The translations under genes and the position numbers were made by a program. The notes beneath the pieces were generated by a model. It had not been told where the DNA came from and ran no database searches. It was given only the letters and a program-made list of their open reading frames with translations. Positions 47,427 through 58,555 of a stretch of DNA of 64,000 nucleotides are shown piece by piece; the first letter of the stretch is position 1; every line of letters begins with the position of its first letter. The stretch comes from Primulina eburnea. Taxonomy: Eukaryota > Streptophyta > Magnoliopsida > Lamiales > Gesneriaceae. The stretch lies in contig NC_133101.1 in the NCBI RefSeq assembly GCF_022965805.1, positions 50,796,342 to 50,860,341 of the forward strand, in the 5' to 3' direction.

Positions 47427-48880
47427 TTAGGATAAATCAATTAATCCAAGTATATTGCAAAAATGAGAAAACTTAGTCTCAGCCAGTGGTTTGGTGAAGA
47501 TATCAGCTGCTTGCTGCTCAGTTGAGACGTATTCCAGTCTGATGTTCTTCTTCAAGGCATGATCTCTGATGAAGTGATGCCTGACATCTATATGCTTGGT
47601 CCTGGAGTGAAGAACTGGATTGTAGGTGATAGCAATCGTACTTGTATTATCACAGAATATGGGCGATTCTTTAGCATCAATTCCATAATCTCTCAGTTGT
47701 TGCTGAATCCAGAGCAGTTGAGCACAGCAGCTTCCAGCAGCAAGATATTCTGCTTCAGTTGTGGAAGTTGCTATAGATGTTTGCTTCTTGCTGAACCAGG
47801 AGATCAGTCTGTCCCCTAGAAACTGACAAGATCCACTAGTACTTTTACGATCAAGCTTACATCCTGCATAATCTGCATCTGAATATCCAACTAAATTGAA
47901 AGATTAATCTTTAGAATACCATAACCCAACATTTTTTGTGCCCTTAAGATATTTCAAAATACGCTTGGCAGCTGTAAAGTGTGATTGCATAGGATTTGCT
48001 TGAAATCTAGCACACATACATACAGCAAATACAATATCAGGACGACTAGCAGTTAGACACAATACTGAACCTATTAAACCTCTGTAAAGTGTCGTCTCAA
48101 CTGATATTCCCCCTTTATCAGTGTCCAGTTTTACTGATGAGCTCATGGGAGTACTTGCATCTGAACACGATTCCATGCCAAACTTCTTCAGTAATTACTT
48201 CGTGTATTTAGTCTGACTAATGAAAGTTCCCGACTCCAGTTGCTTCACTTGTAATCCAAGAAAGAATGTCAGTTCACCCATCATGCTCATTTCAAATTTC
48301 TCCTGCATTAACTTAGCAAATTTCTCGCATAATTTGGGGTTAGTTGACCCAAAAATAATGTCATCAACATAAATTTGAACGAGTAGAATATGATCATTCT
48401 TGGACAATTTGAACAATGTCTTATCAACTGATCCAACAGAAAAATCGTGATCAGTTAGAAATTTTGAAAGGGTTCATACCAAGCTCTTGGAGCTTGCTTA
48501 AGACCATATAAAGCTTTGTTCAAATGGTAGACATGATCAGGAAGGTGATGATTGATAAAACCTGTCCTGCAACTGGCCATTCAGAAATGCACTTTTACAT
48601 CCATTTGATAGACTTTGAAGTTTTTGAATGAAGCATGGACAAGGAATATTCTGATTGCCTCCAGTCTTGCAACTGGTGCATATATCTCATCGTAATCAAT
48701 TCCTTCTTCTTGCCTATATCCTTGTGCTACTAGCCTTGCTTTGTTGCGCACAACTGAACCATCTTCGTTCAGTTTGTTCCTGTACACCCATTTTGTACCT
48801 ATAACAGTTTTTGAAATTGGCCTTGGAACTAAGTTCCAGACATTGTTATGGATAAACTGATTTAGCTCCTCTTGCATTGC
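47427..48880 (-). pseudogene. Element C reverse transcriptase and RNase H remnant
   Basis: RT starts at 48877 with [20 protein letters not shown] and includes GTKWVYRNK and [10 protein letters not shown]. The catalytic YVDDIIFGS is at about 48350-48375. RNase H follows (47427-47900) with the D, E and D positions in family-typical text ending at a stop at 47427-47429. Frame changes near 48580, 48190 and 47900 break it. It would otherwise copy the element RNA. Confidence 0.85.
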
Positions 48881-48924
48881 ATTTATCCAGTTTGGATCAG
48901 CAAGAGCTTCATCAGTCCTCTTGG

Positions 48925-50640
48925 GTTCTAGTTGTGATACGAAAGCTGAATGAATAGATTAAGCATATGATTTCTTGTTCTTACTGGATCAGATGGATTA
49001 CCTATTACCAACTCTGGAGGATGTGATTTCTTCCATCCGAGTTCAGCATTTATTGCTTCTAAATCAGCAACTGCTTCTGTGGACAACTCAACGTTTTCAG
49101 TTTCAGTTGGAGCAGTTTCAGTTGGTAACTGAATGTCATTTGGTTGCTCTATCAACTGATCGTTAGGAACAGCTTCTGGTTCAGCTGGTTTATCTGACAC
49201 TTCTGGTTTAGGTGTTTGGAGGTTTCTTTGATTAATATGGATGTCTTCTTCATCATCATCATCATCCAAGCTTATATCTGTAAATCTATCAGCTAGCTCA
49301 ACTTGATCAGTTGGCTTGTCAGTTAATACAGTTTCATCAAAAACAACATGGATAGATTCCTCAACATTTAAAGTTTTTTTGTTGAAGACTCTATAAGCTT
49401 TACTCACTGAAGAATAACCAAGAAATATTTCTTCTGCAGATTTAGCATCAAAAGCTTTTAAATGAGTTTTATCATTGACAAGTATAAAACATCTGCAACC
49501 GAATATTTTAAAATATGAAACCACACTTTTTCTTCAATGCCAGATCTCATAAGGTGTTTTCATATGATTCTTATTAATCATTGATCTGTTTTGAGTGTAA
49601 CACGCAGTGTTTATTGCCTCTGCCCAAAACCTTTGAGAGATACTAGAATCAGCAAGCATTGTTCTAGAAGCCTCTTTGAAGGTCCGATTTCTCCTTTCAG
49701 CTACACCATTTTGCTGAGGAATTCTAGCTGCTGAGAGCTCATGCTTGATTTCGGCATTCTCTAAATAATTTGAAAGAATTTTATCGATAAATTCAGTTCC
49801 TCGATCGGATCTGATTCTGTCAATTCCAACTGATTTTTCATTTAATAATCTTTTGAAAAGCTTGATCAGTTGAGCAGCAGTTTGGTTTTTGGACTTGAGA
49901 AATATAACCCAAGTGAATCTTGAAAAGTCATCTACAACCACCAAGGTGTATTTCATTCCCCCTAAGCTCATGACTGGTATTGGACCAAATAGATCCATAT
50001 GTAACAGCTCTAAGCATCGGGAAGAAGATTTACGACCTTGTTCTTAAAAGAAGATTTGATTTGTTTACCAAACTGACATGCTGAGCAAATTTTATTTTTG
50101 GTAAAATCTATTTTGGGCAATCCAGTAACAAGATCGTGGTTGCTCAAATATGCAATAGACTTGAAATTCAGGTGGTTTAATCTCTTATGCCACAACCAGT
50201 TTTTAGAAGAATTTGAAGAAATAAAATATACTGGTGCATAAGGTTGATAATTCCAACTGACTTTGTAAGCGTTTCCACACCTTTTTCCAGTTAAGATGAT
50301 CTCTTCAGTTGAGTTTTTGACTGAACAAGAATGTTTGTCAAACTGAACTGAGAATCAATTATCGCATAATTGACTGATGCTGATCAGAATATTCTTGAGA
50401 TTCTCAACTAATAAGACGTCATTAATGATGAAGTTACCATGGATAAGCTTACCCTTACCCACAGTTTTACCTTTAGAATTATCTCCAAAACTGATGTTTG
50501 GTCCAGTGTACTTAATCAGTTGAGATAATAAGTCTGAATCTCCTGTCATGTGGCGTGAACATCCACTATCCAAGTACCATATAGATTCAATGCTTGTAAC
50601 TGTTACCTGCAATCACACACAAGATAAGATTCTGGTACCC
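48925..50640 (-). pseudogene. Element C protease and integrase remnant
   Basis: Protease is at 50612-50355 with DSGCSRHMTG. The GAG-pre-integrase region is at 50195-50010 (WHKRLNHLNF, CSACQFGKQ). The integrase core is at 49998-49534, with D in MDLFGP, D in IRSDRGTEF and E in NGVAERRNRT all intact. The integrase tail and an acidic Asp/Glu-rich linker are at 49524-48928. Breaks near 50355, 50010 and 49530 leave four separate open pieces. Confidence 0.87.
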
Positions 50641-50680
50641 TTTTCTATTTGGGTCCAAAGTTGATTAGTCCTTTAGGAAT

Positions 50681-52611
50681 CTAGACTTGGATCAGTCTAA
50701 CTGACTGTCCAGTTGTTGTATTCCAGATGGTTTTTCCCGATCTGTGTGTGTTTAGTGTATGGTGTGCAGAAGAAACAACATGTGATTTGCCCTTTTTCAA
50801 CTGATTGTTCAGCCAGTAACTTTTCTGAACTGGCTTCCTGTTATAGTAATTTGAATAGTCATTTGAGTAATTTTTGCTGAAAATTTTTTGTGGCTGACTT
50901 CGTGAGTCAGTCACAACTTTTGGGCTATAACCAATACCACATCTTTTGCCCTTGTTCATACTTACAGTTGGCTGTTCGATCAGTTTACTTGGCTCAGATT
51001 GTTCTTGTACCATAGCTGATTTGACAAAGTGAATGTATTTCCCTTTATCCATATTCAGTTTTGGTCGAGTATCTTTGGGAGACATTTCATCTTGGTTACT
51101 GAACCCTAAACCAGTTTTATCAGTAACTAATTTCTGTGAGTTCTGTATGTCAGTCAATGCAATAGATGATTTGTTCCAAACCTGAATAAGCTCAGTTTGC
51201 TTTGAATTTTCAAGCATTAACTTTTGAATCACTAACTGATCCTTGCTTCTTTCAGTATTGAGTTCAGCAATTTCCTTTTTCAGACTCAACATGTCAACTG
51301 ATTCATCAATTTTAGTCTTATTGTCAATAGGATCATTTTGCTTTGCTCTATCGTTTTCAAATAATAAGGCAAGCTTATGATACTCACTGACGATGTCGTG
51401 CAATGTTGAAATAAGTTCTTCTCTTGTAAAATCGGTTGAGCTAAAGTCAAATACCTGTTGACTGCTGGACTCCAGTTATGTGTCACCAGCCATCAGACAT
51501 TTCACTTCCTCTTCATTGTCACTAGAACTGCATGAAGTTTCTGGTTCTGACTCCTCGCTGTTAGTGTCTGCCCACTTTGATTTGCTCTCTTCAGCCAAGA
51601 GCACTTCATGCTTCTTCCTGGAGAACTTCTTATCATCTTTGGATCTCTTTTTGTGCTCATATGGTTTCTTTCTTCTTTCAGTTGATCCTTGACTGTCTTT
51701 CTTTGGTTTGGTACAGTCAGCAATGAAGTGACCTGGTTTGCCACAGTTGTAGCAAGTATTTGATTCTTCCTTGGAATTGCTTCTTTGATATTTATTTTGA
51801 AAGTTTCCTTGATTTTTCCTCATAAATCTTCCAAAATTTTTTATGAACAATGACATGGCATCATTGCTTAGTCGATCAGTATCTTTTTCAACTGAACCAG
51901 TTGGTTCTTTTCTAACAGCAGCTAAGGCAGTCGTGGCTGCTGGAGTAGAAGATTCTCCTTCACGAGTTTGCAGCTCAAACTCGTAGGCTTTCAAATCAGC
52001 AAATAGATCATGAAGCTCAACTTTGTTCAGATCCTTGGACTCCCTCATTTCCATGGTCTTAACGTCCTTTCCTTGGGAAGACCTCTGATTATCTTCAATG
52101 CAACTTCTTTGTTTGTGTACACTTTTCCAAGTGCATTTAGTTCATTGATGATGCAGCTGGTTCTTTCATCATAATCATGCATCGTTTCACCAACTCTCAT
52201 TTTGATATTGTCAAACTTCTGAACAGCAACAGAAAGTTTGTTTTCTTTGGTTTGTTCGTTCCCTTCGCAAAGCTGGATCAGCTTCTCTCAAATCTCTTTG
52301 GTTGTCTTGCACATTTTGATTTTGCTGAAAGTTACTTTATCGAACGTCTTATATAGTATGTCTGTTGCCACATTATCCAAGTTGGCTTTTCTTTTATCCT
52401 CTGTGGTCCATTCTTCTCTGGGCTTTTCTATACGATGAGGTGCCCCATCAGTAATGGCAACAGCTGTGTTGGCTTTCAAAATCTTCATGGGTCCATCAGT
52501 TATAACGTACCACATATCATCATCTTGTGCAACTAGGTGAACCTGCATCCTGATCTTCCAATCATCGAAATCTTCTCTAGAGAACATAGGGATCTTATTG
52601 AACGAAGACAT
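50681..52611 (-). pseudogene. Element C gag remnant
   Basis: The ATG at 52611 lies 44 bp after the primer site (MSSFNKIPMFSREDFDDWK). The capsid region runs to a TGA near 52290, where the family has Trp, and continues in frame to a deletion near 52070. It then resumes at 52054-51476 with a zinc knuckle CYNCGKPGHFIADC (CX2CX4HX4C intact). The C-terminal, coiled-coil-like region follows at 51403-50681. Gag would coat the element RNA, but no complete protein can be made. Confidence 0.85.
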
Positions 52612-52654
52612 AATGAAAAATTTGAGTATAGATATTCTGAGACGAGATACAACT

Positions 52655-52666
52655 GCTCTGATACCA
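52655..52666 (-). promoter_or_regulatory. Element C primer-binding site
   Basis: On the minus strand TGGTATCAGAGC lies two bases after the 5' LTR end, a perfect tRNA-iMet primer site. Confidence 0.92.
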
Positions 52667-52668
52667 CT

Positions 52669-53362
52669 TGAAAGGATCGGTTAAACGAATAAAGAGTGTT
52701 TAGAAGGGGGCGTTGAATAAACACTCCTCAAAATTTAAAAATACTTCGACAATTTGAGTTCAGTTTTGTTACAAACTGATACTAGGTATCACGTCGGTCA
52801 ATGACAATCAGTTAAACTGAATGAAACAGTTGCGGAAAATAAATTGACTGAAAGATAGAGTATCTAACTGAAAAGTAACGACTGAAGTAAAGATAACACA
52901 ATTTGTTTCTGGATGTTCGGAGACTTGAATAACTCCTACGTCACCCCTTCTATCACGAAGATATGATATCCACTAAAAGACTTTGATCAAATACAAGATA
53001 CTGCACTGACCCACTTCAGTTTGGACTTATCACTTTGCACAACTGAAACTCTTAGTATATAACACTTTTACAGATGATAACTGATCTTAGCACAACTTAG
53101 AAAAACTTTATGAAAGATTACACAGTGCTATTTAAGCTCGAGAATGTAGCCTTGAATGCTACTGATATAACCAGTAAACGTGAGCTTTTAACTTCTGAAT
53201 GTGAGTAGATATTTTTGCAGCGTAACAAGTAGAATGTAATAGCTGAAATCAGTCTTTGTTTCTTCGGCTGCTATCTTCGATTATTTATAGGCTTCTCTCT
53301 CAACGGTAACATTAAAGGATATTTGAATATTCTAACAGTTGATTGTCACGTCGATATACTCT
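52669..53362 (-). repeat. Element C 5' LTR, truncated
   Basis: Nearly identical to 42764-43461 but stops abruptly after CGATATACTCT at 53362. The first 262 bp on the coding strand (most of U3) are gone, while the TATA-like site near 53280 remains. The following base belongs to the DnaJ 3' flank. Confidence 0.9.
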
Positions 53363-53478
53363 CGCGACAGCCCGGGATAGAGTAAAATGATCCCGTGACA
53401 GTAGAAATACATGCCCAAAGAATTGTACGATAGTAACCAGCAATCGCGCAAGATATGCCGGTAATATGCAGCTTGTTT

Positions 53479-56086
53479 CTAGGTTGATAGTGTAGAGTGA
53501 TTGCATGATGAGACGTCTTGGCCATGTGAAGTCTTCTGCTTCCTGCCATTCCTCCTGTCCTCGCCACTTTCTGCTGCTCTTTCTTCTCGATTGTCCACCT
53601 GTCAAACAAAGACATCCCATTTTTCCTTATATGCACGAATGCATAAACATTAGAGGTAGGGGTGACAACCCGTACTTTCTTCCCACGATTGAAAATAGAC
53701 GCAATATTCAGGGGAGCCTTGGTAAGAAAGATGGAGAAACTTTACCCCAGTGCAGAACCTTTCAAATTTAGTAGCTTGGGCTTTCAGATTGCCCGAGCTG
53801 ATTTGAGAGGAGTTCCTTTTGTTGGAGCAATAGGTGTCACTGTGAACGGTGCGGGGTGAGGAAGAAGACATGGGAGGGGCAGAAGCAGCAGCAGAAAACA
53901 AAGAAGAAGAAGATGCGAGGGACTCAATGTCACTCTCGAACATATCATTGAAGAGCTCTTGCAATTCTTCCAAACTCGTGTTTCCATTATCCTGTCAAAC
54001 CACGGAACTACAGATGAACATGATGCCATGATTCAGCTACTCGATTGATAAAATAAAATAGTCACACCGGTAACCAATACATCACCAAATTAGGGTGCAT
54101 TCTTAGGTCACTCGATGGTCAGTATTTCGCTAAAAGGGAATACAATATTCATAAATTAACTAAACTAATTGAACCAGGAATCTTTCCAACAGAAGAGGGA
54201 TCATTTCCAACAATTTCTATACCCTTCCAAGCAGGACCACACTCGGATAAGATGAGGGAGGTAAAGTGTAGTAGGCCAGTGGTAGAGCCAGAAATCTCCG
54301 AGAAAAGGGACAACTAAAAAAAGATGAAAATTTTTAGGAAGGGTGAGCTGTAAGTAAAAAATGTTAAAATATCGTATATTTCTCCAAAAAAAACAAGCTG
54401 CTAGGAACATAAAATAAAGGAAAGTCATCACTCACATTGGCTTCATGGCTGCTCATCATAGATGCCATTTCATCCAAGAAATTTACCATACCCTCCTGCG
54501 TCGAATCACACAGAAACATTAACTAATCGAAGCATGTGAACATCCATTAATATGCAGAAAACGAAACCAAACATTAGTTACATTTTCCAAATATATGCAT
54601 TTCCAGAAAACACAGAAAATAACCATAATTGCAAATGTTTTATAAAAAAAGTCACCATCACACTAGCCTGAAAATGACCCCACGGAAAAATGGATAAGCC
54701 AAACATGTTGTAGTTACTAAGAGGCGTCATAACTGCTGAAAAGTATTGAATTCAAGACCTCTCATTTGAATACAACATATTCAAAGAGATCACATCAAAT
54801 GAATGATCGAACTTATCCATATATAATACATTCACGGGCTTACATTTTCATCGTCGTGGTCGTCAAAATCATGGATTCCTAAGTCGTACAAAAACCTTCG
54901 GTTGGAATCTGAAAGCACTGTTCCAATTCAAACAATAAAGTATTGTGAGTCAAATTAAACAGAGGATGGCAGCTCATAAAAATAATAATAAAAAAAGATT
55001 CCAAGATAAAAAAAAAGTTATACACAAAAAAGACTCCCACAAACAACCAAGAGTTCGTTTGGGGAGCTTTTGGCGTTTTTGCTAAAATAAAAAGGTGCTG
55101 GATCGGATTTTTCAAAAAAAAAAGTACCTTAGAAGGCCTGCATACAGAAATGAGAAACCAGAATATCTAGCTTTCGAAAATTTCTAATGCTTCTCTTTGA
55201 GAGATTTGGAAGAAAAAAAGAAGAAGAACGAGAACAAGACTCTTCTTCCTATTCTATCCAACTGATTTTTTAAAAAGAGGCTTTGGATTCGGGTGCTGTG
55301 AATGTCAACCTGAATCAAAGAATTAGGCCAAAAGAACAATTTTTTGTTCTAATTCTTGAGCAATAATTTCACAAAACACATTTCATGATTAAAGAGATGG
55401 TTGAGGGAATGGAAAGTTTTGTTGTCACACACACATATACAAACGAAAAGAGAGCTTTCGCATAAATTGGACTTGTTCACGACATGAATCAAGTAGCTTT
55501 CTTCGAATAAATTGAAGATAGAAGGACCGAAATCACCAGAATAAGCTTCCTGAATGGCCTGAAATTTCTTTTTGCCTGTTCCACATGCTCTGAATTCCCC
55601 AGAGCAGAGCAGCGATCCGGGTGCCACTTCTACATTATTGAAATAATACCACAATTGGACTCCAATCAAACACAATCAAAGAAGTCTCAGAAAAGATCTG
55701 ATAAAAAAAATCAGAATGAAAAAGGCACACTTTTTTATTATACTAAACAAATTCCCAGAATAAAAACAGTATAATACACCAAAGATCTGATCTTTGTGTT
55801 CACGACAGCATATTTCCCCAAGATAATGAATGTGAAACACAAAGCGAAAAAGACATACGAGAACATCAAAAATAAAGAAAAACAGAGGCATTTTCTCCAA
55901 ATTTTCACATGGGAATCATCAACAAACGTGCTTTATCAATGTACAGAAAAACCAGAAAATAATTAATCTTCAAATCCCGACCAGTGCAAGCTTCTTGTAC
56001 GCATTCCTAAGCTCCGCTGTGGTGCACTCCTTCTTCAACTCCAAAACCCCATAAAGATCGGTACTTTTTTCTTCCTCATCCGCCAT
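53479..56086 (-). CDS. J-domain (DnaJ-type) co-chaperone gene, six coding exons, frameshift in exon 2
   Basis: Coding exons on the minus strand are 56086-55982, 55629-55537, 54917-54844, 54495-54436, 53991-53746 and 53598-53479, all bounded by GT-AG. Exons 1-3 encode a J-domain beginning MADEEEKSTDLYGVL, with the HPD motif (KWHPDRC) opening exon 2 and KKKFQAIQEAYS then VLSDSNRRFLYD after it. Exons 4-6 give an acidic EELQELFNDMF stretch, a Ser-rich region and a basic tail. A product of about 232 aa matches plant DnaJ proteins of the At3g14200 type (from memory), which stimulate Hsp70 ATPase. Exon 2 is one base short: an A run of five (55569-55573) shifts the frame between HPD and KKKFQ. It is either a recent pseudogene mutation or an assembly error. 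The 3' end is 117 bp from a retrotransposon LTR. Confidence 0.85.
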
Positions 56087-56359
56087 CGTACACCTCGAGC
56101 TATTCTGTAACAGAAAAATCGTTTTGTCGACAAATTGCAGGGATTATAATCCCACTCCGAGCCAACCCTTTACAAGACACAGCCCAAATCACACATGCAA
56201 CACCCGGAAAATGCACTAAGGCTAATCATCATTATCAACATCAAGAAGCCTAAAAGGTCGCTACAACTTTACATGGAAACTTGGCATTTTAGAGGAGGTT
56301 CATCTACAGAAGTCTCTAGATACAAATCCAAATATATCGAATTCATCAACTCCGTTTTA
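56087..56359 (-). promoter_or_regulatory. DnaJ 5' flank and possible 5'-UTR intron
   Basis: Just upstream of the ATG the minus strand reads TTTTTCTGTTACAG then AATAGC, a good splice acceptor. The 5' UTR may therefore contain an intron. No clear TATA box was located. The Harbinger element begins at about 56360, so the promoter may extend into it. Confidence 0.35.
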
Positions 56360-56930
56360 GGCCATCCAGTATAACAAGGGAATTTCCATCAAATATTTGT
56401 GGGTGTCGTACTCCACATCATCAATCAAATATTTCATTACTCAAATATCCTATATTTCACAATCAAATATCACACCAACCAAATATTTATGAATCTCACT
56501 GTTAGTTTAATTAATATTTTATTTTCATTTAAATAAAATCATTCAGGTTTATAACAATATTTATAACATTAATAATAGAAAATTACAAATCATAAAACAA
56601 CATCTATAATAATAATAATAATTGAAAATTAGTAATTCACGAAGATACTAAAATATAAGACATCAAAACAGAAATTACAAATCACGCATATAGTCAAATA
56701 CACCATTCGTTCACTCATCACGACGGCATGTCTCCCAAATGTGTTCAACCAAATCGTGACGAAGCTGATGATGCATATGACTATCACGTAACTCTGTATT
56801 TGTAATGCCCGGAAATTTAATCCTAGTAATCTATAATTATTGATATATAATGTGATATGATTATGAGAGGATTAATCGGGACACGAAAAGGAGACTACAT
56901 GTGAAATTCGGAAATCTTGGGCAGAAAGAG

Positions 56931-57111
56931 TGGCGCCCGAGCGGTAGTTTATGACCGCTTGAGCGCCAGTGGATAGCAAGGAAATGTTTGGGCAGAATGT
57001 ATGGCGCCCGAGCGGTAAAGAATTACCGCCCGAGCGCCATTGGATAACCAGCGTGGTTCCGGACAGAAGGCTCCGCGCTCGAGCGGTATATTTTGACCGC
57101 CCGAGCGCGAG
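56931..57111. repeat. Three GC-rich hairpins in the solo LTR
   Basis: Inverted repeats of 38-40 bp with arms GGCGCCCGAGCGGT / ACCGCYYGAGCGCC lie at 56931-56968, 57001-57040 and 57073-57111, spaced about 70 bp apart. They lie 130-310 bp after the LTR start and are followed by a TA repeat at 57151-57195. This is the same layout as the palindrome array of the 5666-13355 LTR. Confidence 0.9.
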
Positions 57112-57149
57112 TCATGCAAAATGTAAAGAAGCCACGTTTGTATACAGGC

Positions 57150-57199
<50 letters not shown>

Positions 57200-58150
57200 G
57201 TTGATAAAGTTATCCGGAAGAAATCGAGAAAAGCTTCTGTATATATATTGAAAATCCTTACGCCTTTTGCGAGAAATCCGTCCTTCTGATTTTGAATCTG
57301 AGTACAGTACCGAGTTCCTATCAACGTAGGCTACAACTGGACGTAAGTTTTGCTACGTTTTGATATGCTTTGAAATTATGATATTGTCAGAATTGAATAG
57401 GATTCATATATGATGTTCTTGACATAGTAGACATCGTATAAGTGAAGTCAGATTGAGAAACGGACCGTTTATGTAATTGTTATGATTTTCGGAGTCGATG
57501 TGACTGAGAATTCATATCAGATATGTATTGTTATTGAGATTATGACTAGTATCGATATTGATAATGAGCTCTGGTATTATATCTGTGATGTTGGGATTGA
57601 CGGGGTTACTGAAATTGTATTGTCATACCGTCGAAACATCAATGAATTGATGTTGATCAGACTCAGTATTGATTGTGATTATATCGGGATATTGTCGATA
57701 TGGATTAGATTGTGTCTTGACTTGACATTGATCAGATTATGTGTTGAATTGAGTATTGATCAGAACAGGTATTGAATTGAGTTGTTTATTGATATTATAT
57801 CTGTTCGGTATTGTGATTACCAGATTGGGAATGGACCGAGATAGAGTCGGGACTTCTTCTTCTTCTTCTGAGCGAGAAGATAAAGGTATAAGTCAATGTG
57901 GTATTGGGAGATGGACTTGAGTCGGTTTAGACTTGGGTTTCCCTAAATCACATACTTTACTTTATTGCATTAATATTTGCATTGATTGATTGATATACTT
58001 GTTTTCTTGAGTTATATATTACAGGTATTAGAAGAGTAATCTTATGACAGAAGTGCCGTTAGTGGTGGGATCACCACGGGCACATTGCACGATGTCATAA
58101 GATGGTGTATTGGCGGATGTGCCAAAGACGGTCACTGGATGTTGGTTATC

Positions 58151-58555
58151 GATGTGGATAGATTGATAGCTTCTTCTATTACTGTTAGTTGATATTATAT
58201 CGATGTGGATAGATGTATAGCTTATTCTATTACTGTTGATTGATATTATATCGATGTGGATAGATTCATCGTTCCTTCTATTACTGTTAATCGATGTTAT
58301 ATCGATGTGAATAGAATCAGACTTTGTTCTATTACTGGTAATCGATATCCTATCAATGTGGATAGAATCAAGGCTTGCTCTATTACTGTTAATCGATAAT
58401 ATATCAATGTAGATAGAATCAGGGCTTCGTCTATTACTGTTAATCGATACTGTATCGGTGTGGATAGAACTGGAGTCTTTTCTATTACTGTTAATCGATA
58501 CTATATCGGCGTGGATAGAACTGGAGTCTTTTCTATTACTGTTAGTCGATATATG
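58151..58555. repeat. 51-bp minisatellite (eight units) in the solo LTR
   Basis: Eight units start exactly 51 bp apart at 58151, 58202, 58253, 58304, 58355, 58406, 58457 and 58508. Each contains GTGGATAG, CTATTACTG and TCGATA words. Because 51 is a multiple of three, the minus strand stays open for 176 codons with 17-residue repeats such as SINSNRKDSSSIHTDTV. Confidence 0.93.

Larger units (their letters stand above)
42764..53362 (-). mobile_element. Sirevirus-like Ty1/copia element C, 5' LTR truncated
   Basis: Reading on the minus strand: 5' LTR (52669-53362, missing its first 262 bp), primer site, gag, protease, integrase, RT, RNase H, an antisense ORF on the plus strand, ORF3, a polypurine tract and a full 3' LTR (42764-43723). 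The two LTRs are nearly identical over their shared 694 bp, so it is fairly young, yet gag and pol already carry stops. The truncated end abuts the DnaJ gene, and no target duplication remains. Confidence 0.9.

Noticed and set aside
55349..55675. 108-codon minus-strand frame
   Set aside because: It is exon 2 of the DnaJ gene read through into both introns; its middle (KKKFQAIQEAYS) is the true exon text.
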